Below the pieces are notes generated by a model. That model worked only from the letters and a program-made list of their open reading frames with translations. It was not told the DNA's origin and ran no database searches. A DNA stretch of 64,000 bases from Bradyrhizobium sp. sBnM-33 (GTDB taxonomy: Bacteria > Pseudomonadota > Alphaproteobacteria > Rhizobiales > Xanthobacteraceae): positions 3,348,001 through 3,412,000 of the forward strand of contig NZ_CP136624.1 of the NCBI RefSeq assembly GCF_032917945.1, written 5' to 3'. Below are positions 1 to 8,050 of this stretch, piece by piece. The position numbers and the translations under genes are program-made. Positions within the stretch are counted from its first letter, which is position 1. Each line of letters starts with the position of its first letter.

Positions 1-2
1 CT

Positions 3-236
3 GTGCGAGCAACCTTTCAGTGCGCGGTCGATAACCGAAAACTCGACGCCAATCCGGCCGCTCGTATCAACATTGATCTGAGGAGCCGATCGTCAGAGAA
101 GAGGTGAGGATACTCGGATGATGAAGCCAAGATCATTCTGAAGGCTGCACGTACCGAGAAGGAGGCGCACAAGCGGTGGGTGCCTTGGGAGTTTGTGCCT
201 ATATCTCACAGAGCTTCGGCGCTACGAACGTCATGA
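3..236 (+). pseudogene. Tyrosine recombinase (phage-type integrase) remnant
   Basis: Frame 3 reads VRATFQCAVDNRKLDANPAA, then GYSDDEAKIILKAA and AHKRWVPW. This is the typical core-binding to catalytic-domain junction of tyrosine site-specific recombinases, just before the usual W-L-C-A-Y-T-G-A-R stretch with the first catalytic Arg. A TGA at 105-107 interrupts the frame, the G-A-R segment is garbled (VPISHRASALRTS), and a second stop follows at 234-236. The 5' part lies outside the window. The gene is therefore dead, at least from here on, and marks an old integration event. Family assignment rests on motif resemblance only. Confidence 0.6.
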
Positions 237-1401
237 CCCGATCCTGAGAACACTCCCTCATGCTGTCAGGACTTGTCTCGTCAAGCCGTTTGCCTTCCGC
301 TCGACCCGCCTGGGTCTTGAGCCCGCGAGATTCTGGGAGGATGCGATATCGGAACTTGACCCCCGAGAGGTGACGGCATCTCAGCTATCAATGGTGCTGA
401 GTAAGTTTGATCGGCTGATCAATCAACAACCGTCGCCTGACCCGGCACCGGTCGCGGCCGCGATGACGCGCACTCGTCAGAAGCGGTTAAGAATAGTGAG
501 AAATCCCGCGACTGCAGGTTCACTGACTTTGCTGCCTTGGAGCAAAGTGCTCCCATTCTGGGAGATAGGGTCGTTCCTGCCGCAGCATGTTGTTCAACGT
601 CAGGCTGACCTTGCATCATAGCCTGCTGGGAATTCGTGACCATGAAAGCGGGGCAGCCTTGATTTCCGAATTGATCGCATCGAGTGACCGAACGCGTGAC
701 CTACTGGTCGCCCGCGAACCCTTGCCACTGGGTCTATCAACACGAGGCCGATGCTAATGCTCGCGCCCACCGTTTCGTTGAGCGCGAGTTTGACAAGCTT
801 CTCTGCGATCTTGCCAAGTTCCTTTCCACTTTTTCATGCGGTCTGATGGCGTGTTGGGAGCATATGGCGAAGACGGCCCAAAGGCCAACATGTTGCCGGT
901 CCTATTGAAAAGCGCGAGCTCAGTGTTGATGACTGCATCCCCACCGACGGCGAGCCAGTAGAAACTGGCTCAATGCGGTTCTTCATCACTTCCTTCGCTT
1001 CCGAAAAGGGAAAATAGTAATTTGGGTGTTCGGCCATTTTACCGCTTGGTGTTCTTCGTTCGCGCGAGGCGCAACTCTTTGTTTTGCCATACTGCTTACC
1101 GCTCCGAACAGTTCAAGCGCTTGGCGTTCATCCATCTGATGTGCCCCATGGTCATCCGCCGTCGCACATCGGCGCTCGCTGCTCGATATCCCGACGACTA
1201 CATCTTGTCGGTGCACGCGCGTCGGCGTGGTCGCATCTTCCTCGACTTGCGGATCGGCCGCGGCACCACAGCGATCGGTGCTATTCGCCGTGCGCCCGCA
1301 AAGGCTTTCCGATTGCCGCGCCGGTCATGCAGGTCTCCTCCGTGACCCGCTACGGCGCATGTTTTTCTATCGGGGGGTGGACTTTTGCCCCGGCCCGCTG
1401 T
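237..1401. other. Decayed region without a supportable gene
   Basis: Short open frames occur on both strands, the longest being 142 codons at 193-621. None has a convincing ribosome-binding site, a recognisable domain or a coherent neighbour. The segment looks lower in GC than the rest of the window, though this was not computed. Together with the broken genes on either side it reads as degraded accessory DNA. Confidence 0.5.
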
Positions 1402-1690
1402 CTAGGAACGGTAGGAGCGACCACTATCCACCGTGACGATGGTTCCGCTCATGTAGCTGGCACGTGCGGAGGCGAGGAAGGCCACCACATCGGCGATCTC
1501 TTGAGGCGTCGCTGCGCGACCGGCAGGCAGCTTGCTCGTGTCCTGGCACTCGCGCCAGCGCTGTGCGTCACCGAAACGCTCAACCGCCTGCTGGCGCAGC
1601 AGCGACTCCATGCGCTCTGTACTTATACGGGTTAGCACGTGATCCTGCAGGTTGGTTCCGATCGCCGGCAGATCGGCGACGACAGCATCT
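1402..1690 (-). pseudogene. SDR C-terminus joined to a GMC oxidoreductase motif (remnant)
   Basis: On the minus strand the frame reads RMESLLRQQAVERFGD, then GRAATPQEIADVVAFLASAR and SGTIVTVDSG. This is the C-terminal third of a classical short-chain dehydrogenase, with the usual 'V-x-G-G/S-G' end. Immediately upstream in the same frame, about 1642-1690, it reads VVADLPAIGTNLQDHV, the conserved NLQDH segment of GMC oxidoreductases. A stop lies just before that. No Rossmann N-terminus or active-site Tyr-Lys is present. The two pieces come from unrelated families, so this is best explained as a deletion or rearrangement junction and not a working gene. Confidence 0.6.
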
Positions 1691-2305
1691 TATCTCCGGT
1701 TTCCGAGCCAGCCGCTACGAATAACTGCCAAACTCATTTAGTAGGTTTCTTAGACCGCTGCCGACGTGAGCGAGTTAGGCCAGCCCCGATGGCCGCCGCC
1801 CGTCGTATCAATCGCTGCGTATCTTAGGCCTTCGTGTTCGACGGCCTGATGCTCTTAGGAGAGCACGTGCGTTGCGCCTTACGATGATCCCCAACTATCG
1901 TCCTTGGCCCGTTGTTCCCGGCCGATTACCCCCATAATCTGCAAAGGGTCATAAGCGGGCACGATAAACGGCCCTGCATCAGATTCGATGCGAGCGGATA
2001 CTGACGGCAACCTCAACGGCGCCATCTAATGCCAAGGCCGCGTTTTGGTCTTCTGGAACGGAATTCCCATCAGCCCGGTTCTTTTGCCGAACCGGATCAA
2101 GGGCCCGGCATGACCGTCCGGCCTGGAGAAATGATCCTTACATCGGGACCAGCGATGTGATCGGCGGACAGGGAGGATGATCTTTCACGCCACGGTGTTC
2201 GCGCAAACCCTCTTCATTGATAAGCCCTGCTCATATCGACAAGCGAAGCTAGCGATCTAATCGGGTTGTCTTCCGGCGCCTATATTGCAATCGCAGCAGC
2301 AGTTC
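1691..2305. other. Intergenic, no gene recognised
   Basis: No open frame with a plausible start and family resemblance was found. Close to the next gene (2254-2275) the sequence gatctaatcgggttgtcttc resembles one upstream of the gene at 13226. This may be a shared regulatory element. Confidence 0.4.
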
Positions 2306-3433
2306 ATGGAGCGCAAGGTGAACGAGAAGAATGAGACTAGCAATCTAATCAAACAAGCCCAGCTCGATGTCGGCCGCCGTAACTTCCTGAAGATAACTGG
2401 CGCCGGTGCCGCTGCGGTCGGCATGATGTCGGCCATCGGTATTCCGTTTGCAAAGGCTCAAGATATGTCCAATGGCGCCAACAACTTCTACACTAGCGAC
2501 CGGGTGACCTCGCAGAAGGTTACCTTCAAGACTCAGTATCAAATGAACGTCGCAGGCAACCTTTTCACGCCCCGGAGCCTCGATCGAAATGCGAGGCATC
2601 CGGCCATCATTGTCGGCCATCCGATGGGCGCGGTGAAGGAGCAGAGCGCGAACCTGTACGCCACGAAAATGGCTGAACAGGGCTTCGTCGCCATGTCCAT
2701 CGATCTGCCGTTCTGGGGCGAGAGTGAGGGGCGGTCCCGAAACCTGGTTTCGCCGGACGTCTATTCGGAGGCCTTCAGCGCAGGCGTCGATTTCCTCGGC
2801 ACCCAGCCGTTTGTCGACAGGGAGCGCATCGGCGCCATCGGAATCTGCGGCAGCGGCAGCTTTGTCATAAGCGCAGCCAAGATCGATCCGCGCATGAAGG
2901 CCATCGCCACGGTCAGCATGTACGATATGGGCGCCGCCAACCGTAACGCGCTGAATCTCTCGCAGACGGTGGCGCAGCGCAAGGAGATCATCGCAGCGGC
3001 TGCGCAGCAACGCTATGCGGAGTTCGCCGGCGGTAAAATCCAGCTGACCGGCGGGACCGTGCATGAATTGAACGCGAACACGCACCCCATTCAGCGCGAG
3101 TTTTATGACTTCTACCGCACGCCGCGAGGCGAATATACGCCCCCAGGTGCAACGCGGCTGACCACGACGCATCCGGCCCTGACCAGCAACGTCAAGTTCA
3201 TGAACTTCTACCCGTTCAACGATATCGAGACGATTTCACCTCGTCCGATGCTGTTCATCACCGGCGACCAGGCTCACTCTCGCGAATTCAGCGAAGATGC
3301 CTACAAGCGTGCGGCCGAGCCGAAAGAGCTTGTCTGGGTCCTGGGCGCCGGCCATGTCGACCTCTATGACCGCGTGGATCTCATTCCGTTCGACAAGCTC
3401 AACGCCTTCTTCGACCGCTACCTGATGGCATGA
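2306..3433 (+). CDS. Tat-exported alpha/beta hydrolase (dienelactone-hydrolase-like)
   Basis: The 375-residue protein has a Tat signal (GRRNFLKITGAGAAAVG, twin Arg at 24-25, cleavage near AKAQD), so the hydrolase should be periplasmic. The alpha/beta-hydrolase core has an IIVGHPMG oxyanion-side loop. Its nucleophile elbow is G-I-C-G-S around residue 181, where the nucleophile position is Cys, as in dienelactone hydrolases, and not the usual Ser. Candidate acid and base are Asp321 (ITGDQ) and His350 (GAGHVD). Substrate is unknown. The ATG at 2306 was chosen; a TTG at 2285 in the same frame is an alternative, and neither has a clear Shine-Dalgarno. The next gene encodes a periplasm-facing PQQ dehydrogenase. 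Confidence 0.8.
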   Translation: MERKVNEKNETSNLIKQAQLDVGRRNFLKITGAGAAAVGMMSAIGIPFAKAQDMSNGANNFYTSDRVTSQKVTFKTQYQMNVAGNLFTPRSLDRNARHPAIIVGHPMGAVKEQSANLYATKMAEQGFVAMSIDLPFWGESEGRSRNLVSPDVYSEAFSAGVDFLGTQPFVDRERIGAIGICGSGSFVISAAKIDPRMKAIATVSMYDMGAANRNALNLSQTVAQRKEIIAAAAQQRYAEFAGGKIQLTGGTVHELNANTHPIQREFYDFYRTPRGEYTPPGATRLTTTHPALTSNVKFMNFYPFNDIETISPRPMLFITGDQAHSREFSEDAYKRAAEPKELVWVLGAGHVDLYDRVDLIPFDKLNAFFDRYLMA

Positions 3434-3611
3434 GCGAGGGCCACCGTGGCCGCAGCCTGCACATCGAAGAGGGACGCGTAGTGGCGGCATGGTCGGTTAC
3501 CGACGGATGATTAATTCTCATCGTTGCATTGAGCAGAACAGGCGGCAGTAACGCGGACCAGTAATGCTTCGTCATCTTCCCTTATCCGCGTCAGGCGAGA
3601 GAGGAGATCTA

Positions 3612-6008
3612 ATGGAGGCGGAAATCGCAACGCAGTCGGGTCGGGCTACGCGTCTGCTCGTTGTCGCCATTCTGGTAGTGATCGGCGCGGCGCTGTCGGT
3701 TGGCGGGGGCGCGCTGGTCCTCAACGGCGGCTCGCCCTATTACATTTTGACCGGACTTGCCGTGATGGCCAGCGGGGTGCTGATCGGGCGGGGTGATTGG
3801 CGCGGCGCGGCGCTCTACGCCGCGATGCTGGTTTGGACGGTCGTTTGGGCCCTATGGGAGGTCGGCGGGAACGGCTGGCAACTGGTTCCGCGTCTGGTGG
3901 CGCCCTTTGCGCTCGGTCTCCTGTTATTGCTCCCGGCGGTGCGCAAAAGCAGCGTCAGGGCAACCGCATCGCGGGTGTCGCGTTGGCGCCTGGTTTTCCC
4001 TGGATCGCTGGGCGCCGCGGTATTGCTCGGAGCGGCCTTGCACGCGATCGGGCCTGACGCCCCACCAGCGCCCGTTCTGCGAACCGGCATACAATCTACG
4101 TCGCCGAGCCGCCTCGCTCAACCCCTCGCATCGATTGGCCATAGCGATTGGCCGGCGTTCGGCAACGACCAGGGCGGCACGCGCTTCAGTCCTCTTTCCG
4201 AAATCAACGCAAGCAATGTCGCCCAACTAGAGAAAATCTGGGAAGCCGATCTGGGGCCGCTCGGAGCCAGGCCGAACGGGCTGGAAGTCACCCCAATCAT
4301 GATCGGTGACACGCTCTATGCTTGCGATGGCTACAACCGCGTCTCTGCTTTCGATGCCGAGACGGGAGCACTTCGCTGGCGACAGGACACGACGGCAGGG
4401 GCGACCGAGTCGGGCAAACCCTGCCGCGGGGTTGCGTACTATCGCGTGCCGGGCGCGAATGGCTTGTGCGCCGAACGCATCTTCTTCGCCAACCAGACGC
4501 CAAATTTGCTCGCGCTTGACGGCAGGACCGGCGAACCCTGTCCCGGCTTCGGGAACGGCGGCCGCATCGACCTCAAGGAGGGGATCGGCCACTATCCGTA
4601 TGGCCACTACTATGTGAGTTCGGCCCCGCAGATCGTGCGGGGCAAGGTCGTGGTGGGCGGCGGCATCCCCGATGGCCAGGAATGGGGTGGACCCTCCGGC
4701 GTCATTCGTGCCTATGACGCCGTTTCCGGCGAACTCGCCTGGGCCTTCGATCCGGCTCATCCAGAGCGCACCGGCGCGCCGCCGGAGGGCCAGACATACA
4801 CGCGATCCTCGCCCAATAGTTGGGCGCCGATCAGTGCGGACGAGGCGCTTGGTCTCGTCTATCTACCGATGGGCGGCGCGACCCCGGACAACTACGGCGG
4901 CCAGCGGCGGCCGTTCGATGAGGATCTCGGCTCGTCGGTGATCGCCCTCGATGCCGAGACGGGCCGGCTGCGCTGGCGCTTCCAGACAGTGCACCACGAC
5001 ATCTGGGATTATGACGTGCCTTCGCAACCGACGCTGGTGGACCTGCCGACCCTGGAGGGCATCCGCCGGGCGCTGATCCAGCCGACCAAGCGCGGCGAGA
5101 TCTTCGTGCTCGATCGGGTGACGGGCCAACCGATCCTGCCCGTTGCGGAACAGGCTGTACCGCAAGGCGGCACTGCGCCAGGCGAGCGGCTGTCGCCTAC
5201 GCAGCCCGCTTCGATTGGTCTGCCCGCCCTCCGGGCGCCGACGCTGCGCGAGAAAGACATGTGGGGTGTGACGCCAATCGACCAGATGATCTGCCGGATC
5301 TTATTCAAACGCTCGCGTTACGAGGGGCAGTTCACCCCGCTGACCCTCGACAAGCCGGTGCTCATAGCGCCGGGATCGATCGGCGGGATCAACTGGGGTA
5401 GCGCCTCTATCGACGTCGATCGCGGGATTATGGTGGCTAACTGGATGCAGCTTCCAGATCGCGTGGAACTGATGACGCGCGCTGAGGCGATCAAGCAGAA
5501 GCTCACCGTGCATGACGGCCTGGACGCTGGTGGGTCGCGCGACCGGCCGATGCTCAACACACCTTATGGCGCAGTCGGTACGAACTTTCTTTCTCCGCTC
5601 GGCACCCCCTGCACCGCACCGCCTTGGGGCTCGATTTCCGCGATCGACCTGACCAGTGGCAAACTGCTCTGGTCAAAGCCGCTCGGCACCGCACGCGACA
5701 CCGGTCCGCTCGGTATTCCCTCGATGCTTCCGGTCACGATCGGTCCGCCGAACTCGGGCGGATCGGTGGTGACACGTGGAGGTCTCGTGCTCGTTGCCGC
5801 CGCGGCCGAACGGACCTTCCGGGCGCTGGATAGCATCACGGGGCGCGAACTGTGGCATGGCCGCCTGCCGTTCGCCGCGACGGCAACGCCGATGACGTAT
5901 CGCGCGCCGCTCAGCGGCCGCCAGATCGTTGTTATCGCGACCGGCGGTCGTCCAGCCTTCTCGCTGCCGGCGGGTACGAAATTGGTTGCTTTCGCGCTAC
6001 CTCGGTGA
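3612..6008 (+). CDS. Membrane-bound PQQ-dependent dehydrogenase, glucose/quinate/shikimate family
   Basis: The 798-residue protein has the size and layout of membrane glucose and quinate dehydrogenases. An N-terminal block of about five hydrophobic helices (residues 1-150) is followed by a periplasmic eight-bladed PQQ propeller. The propeller has WPAFGNDQGGTRFSPL at its start, the family-typical HHDIWDYDVPSQPTL near residue 460, and repeated blade motifs such as ALDAETGRLRW. Family members oxidise a sugar or cyclic polyol in the periplasm and pass electrons to ubiquinone. The substrate cannot be read from sequence. The start at 3612 has a strong GAGAGGAG 6-12 bases upstream; an in-frame ATG at 3564 does not. 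No pqq biosynthesis genes are in the window. Confidence 0.9.
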   Translation: MEAEIATQSGRATRLLVVAILVVIGAALSVGGGALVLNGGSPYYILTGLAVMASGVLIGRGDWRGAALYAAMLVWTVVWALWEVGGNGWQLVPRLVAPFALGLLLLLPAVRKSSVRATASRVSRWRLVFPGSLGAAVLLGAALHAIGPDAPPAPVLRTGIQSTSPSRLAQPLASIGHSDWPAFGNDQGGTRFSPLSEINASNVAQLEKIWEADLGPLGARPNGLEVTPIMIGDTLYACDGYNRVSAFDAETGALRWRQDTTAGATESGKPCRGVAYYRVPGANGLCAERIFFANQTPNLLALDGRTGEPCPGFGNGGRIDLKEGIGHYPYGHYYVSSAPQIVRGKVVVGGGIPDGQEWGGPSGVIRAYDAVSGELAWAFDPAHPERTGAPPEGQTYTRSSPNSWAPISADEALGLVYLPMGGATPDNYGGQRRPFDEDLGSSVIALDAETGRLRWRFQTVHHDIWDYDVPSQPTLVDLPTLEGIRRALIQPTKRGEIFVLDRVTGQPILPVAEQAVPQGGTAPGERLSPTQPASIGLPALRAPTLREKDMWGVTPIDQMICRILFKRSRYEGQFTPLTLDKPVLIAPGSIGGINWGSASIDVDRGIMVANWMQLPDRVELMTRAEAIKQKLTVHDGLDAGGSRDRPMLNTPYGAVGTNFLSPLGTPCTAPPWGSISAIDLTSGKLLWSKPLGTARDTGPLGIPSMLPVTIGPPNSGGSVVTRGGLVLVAAAAERTFRALDSITGRELWHGRLPFAATATPMTYRAPLSGRQIVVIATGGRPAFSLPAGTKLVAFALPR

Positions 6009-6376
6009 CGCGTTTATGCCGGTTGATAGCATCTTATTTCCAAACTCAAGTTTCATTCCCCGCGATGAGCAAGTGTGGAAGCCGTACACAGCATGCCCGC
6101 CAGATCGTAAGGGACTTGCCGGCGTCTCGCTGTCCGGTGCCTCGCGATCGCGCGTACTGTCGCGACGAGAATGTGATAGCGAAGGCATGGTCCGGCCAAG
6201 GTTTTCATAGAGGTACTTTTTCCGGACGTTCCGCGCGACGTCCGCAGAAGGTATCGATCTGGAGCAAAGGCCGAAACATGCGCCTTGAAGGTGAATATGA
6301 ACCACATGGTAGCCGGCAACTAAATGTTCGAGGGCGGCCCATGATGGTCGTACCAGCCAGTGTAGGAGCCTGCAAA
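6009..6376. other. Intergenic, no gene recognised
   Basis: An open frame runs through this stretch from inside the upstream dehydrogenase gene, but it has no recognisable content before the signal peptide of the next gene. Nothing else is supported here. Confidence 0.4.
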
Positions 6377-6787
6377 ATGCTGAATTTACTCTTCAGAGCT
6401 TTCGTCATTACATTCGGATTGATAGGGCCTGCAATGGCACAAGAGCGCATTCTGATTTCGTCTGAATGGGGCAAGGTCACTGCAGAACTGGTCGACAACA
6501 ACGCCACCCGAACGCTGGTCCAGATGTTGCCGCTCTCGATCGAAATGCGCGACCACCTCCGTCAGGAAAAGACCGGCAATCTGCCTTCGCCCTTGCCTGC
6601 GGTCGAGCGGCAGTTCGATTTCGCGACCGGTACATTGGGACTCTGGAGCTCCGATCACTTTGTCATTTACTATCGCGACGGTCGCGTCCCTCAACCCGGG
6701 ATTATCTCACTCGGCCGAGTGACGGGCGACGTTTCGATTTTTGATCGGCCCGGTCCGGTCACTGTCCGGATTGAACGGGTTAGATGA
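6377..6787 (+). CDS. Secreted cyclophilin-like fold protein
   Basis: The 136-residue protein has a Sec signal peptide (MLNLLFRAFVITFGLIGPAMAQ) and then a domain resembling the small cyclophilin-like family (COG2164 type). It shows GKVTAELVDNNATRTLVQML, PLSIEMRDHLRQEKTGNLPS and FVIYYRDGRVPQPGIISLGR. The family fold is known but its activity is not. The start at 6377 is supported by AGGAG eight to nine bases upstream and by the signal peptide. The longer open frame that starts inside the PQQ dehydrogenase gene is ignored. A broken relative lies at 14619-14764, beside a CMD and cupin gene pair. Confidence 0.75.
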   Translation: MLNLLFRAFVITFGLIGPAMAQERILISSEWGKVTAELVDNNATRTLVQMLPLSIEMRDHLRQEKTGNLPSPLPAVERQFDFATGTLGLWSSDHFVIYYRDGRVPQPGIISLGRVTGDVSIFDRPGPVTVRIERVR

Positions 6788-7079
6788 GACGTTCTCGCCG
6801 GCCGATCCTGGCGGCGCTGAAGGGCCTGGATGACCGGGGAGAACTGACCCCGTGGTTGGTCTGCATCATGTCGATTGTCGAGCCGGGCTTCATGTTCGGC
6901 ACGGCCGCGGCGGCCGCCGTTTCGACGACCTTGGTTACGTTGCATCGCTGGATCAGGGCACCGAGGGACATTTCGCGACCGATGATGGGGCGACTGCAAC
7001 GCGCGGCGTCCTGAGGGGGCATCGCGTCCGACCTAGTCTAGCTCCGGCACGGGCAAGGCAGCTTTGAAAAGCTACCGTG
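6788..7079. other. Intergenic, possible small decayed frames
   Basis: A 76-codon frame overlaps the upstream stop (ATGA at 6784) and an 80-codon frame lies on the other strand. Neither resembles a known protein, so neither is called. Confidence 0.35.
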
Positions 7080-7964
7080 CTATTCCCGGTGGCGGAGTGC
7101 GTCGACAACGACGTCAAATGCCGCCGAGGATTGGCGGCTGATCGGGTAATAGAGATGGTATCCGGGCCAAGGGGCGCACCAATCGTCGAGAACTTTCATG
7201 AGATCGCATTTTGCGATGTGGGGTAACGCCAAGTCATCAGGCACGTAGGCAACGCCAAAGCCGGCTACCGCGGCCTCAAGCACTTCGAAGATGCCGTTGA
7301 AAATGAGTTGGCCTTCCGCGCGCACTTTCACTTCATGGCCATCTTTTTGGAACTCCCAAGCGTATAGTCCGCCGTATGTGGGAAGACGCAGATTGATGCA
7401 TTTGTGATTGATCAAATCGCTCGGGGTGACCGGGAGAGGCCGGTCCGCGAAGTATGAAGGCGAGCCGACTGCCGCAAAGCGGACCTCGGGCCCGATACGC
7501 ACCGCAATCATATCCTTGGCGACCTGCTCGCCGAGACGCACTCCCGCGTCGTAACGCTGGTCGACGATGTCCACGTTGCTATTATCCAGGTTGATTTCGA
7601 CCTTAATGTCCGGATAGCTCCTCAGAAGCTTGGCCAGCTTTGGCCAGAGGATCGATCGAACCGGATGGTCTCCGGCCGTGATCCGAATAGTCGCGGCGGG
7701 CGTCTCGTCAAACAAGGCGGCAAGCTCCGCTTCGATCTCGTCGAGCCGGGGTGCAGCAGTTCGAAGCAGGCGCTCCCCGGCCTCGGTGGGATTAACGCCT
7801 CTGGTGTTGCGGGTCAGCAGCCGGACGCCCAGGCGACCTTCAAATTCACGAATCGTGTGGCTAAGCGCGGACTGGGATACGCCGAGCTTCGCCGCGGCTT
7901 TTGTGAAACTGCGTTCACGGCCTACCGCCTTGAAGGCTCTCAGGTCGTCCAGGTAGCCTCGCAT
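7080..7964 (-). CDS. LysR-family transcriptional regulator (paralogue 1 of 3)
   Basis: The 294-residue protein has the LysR layout: a winged HTH at residues 5-62 (FTKAAAKLGVSQSALSHTIR, then TEAGERLLRTAAPRL) and a periplasmic-binding-like effector domain from about 90. It closely resembles the regulators at 10916 and 12216 across the whole length, sharing INLRLPT-GGLYAWEF and GYHLYYP. It lies 86 bases downstream of the molybdenum dehydrogenase large-subunit gene on the same strand, so it may be co-transcribed with it. Effector is unknown. Confidence 0.88.
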   Translation of the reverse strand: MRGYLDDLRAFKAVGRERSFTKAAAKLGVSQSALSHTIREFEGRLGVRLLTRNTRGVNPTEAGERLLRTAAPRLDEIEAELAALFDETPAATIRITAGDHPVRSILWPKLAKLLRSYPDIKVEINLDNSNVDIVDQRYDAGVRLGEQVAKDMIAVRIGPEVRFAAVGSPSYFADRPLPVTPSDLINHKCINLRLPTYGGLYAWEFQKDGHEVKVRAEGQLIFNGIFEVLEAAVAGFGVAYVPDDLALPHIAKCDLMKVLDDWCAPWPGYHLYYPISRQSSAAFDVVVDALRHRE

Positions 7965-8050
7965 TTATGTCTCTGCTCGTCAGCCTGCGCGCCGCAGCGC
8001 TTTTTGGTCGCCTGACCAGGAGATGGCTCCGTAGCCGGACCTGGTCCCGA

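Noticed and set aside
193..621. 142-codon + strand frame next to the integrase remnant
   Set aside because: No recognisable domain or ribosome-binding site; it overlaps the remnant in another frame.
3564..3611. Upstream ATG as the start of the PQQ dehydrogenase
   Set aside because: The ATG at 3612 has a strong GAGAGGAG site at proper spacing; the upstream ATG has none and would add a polar stretch before the first membrane helix.
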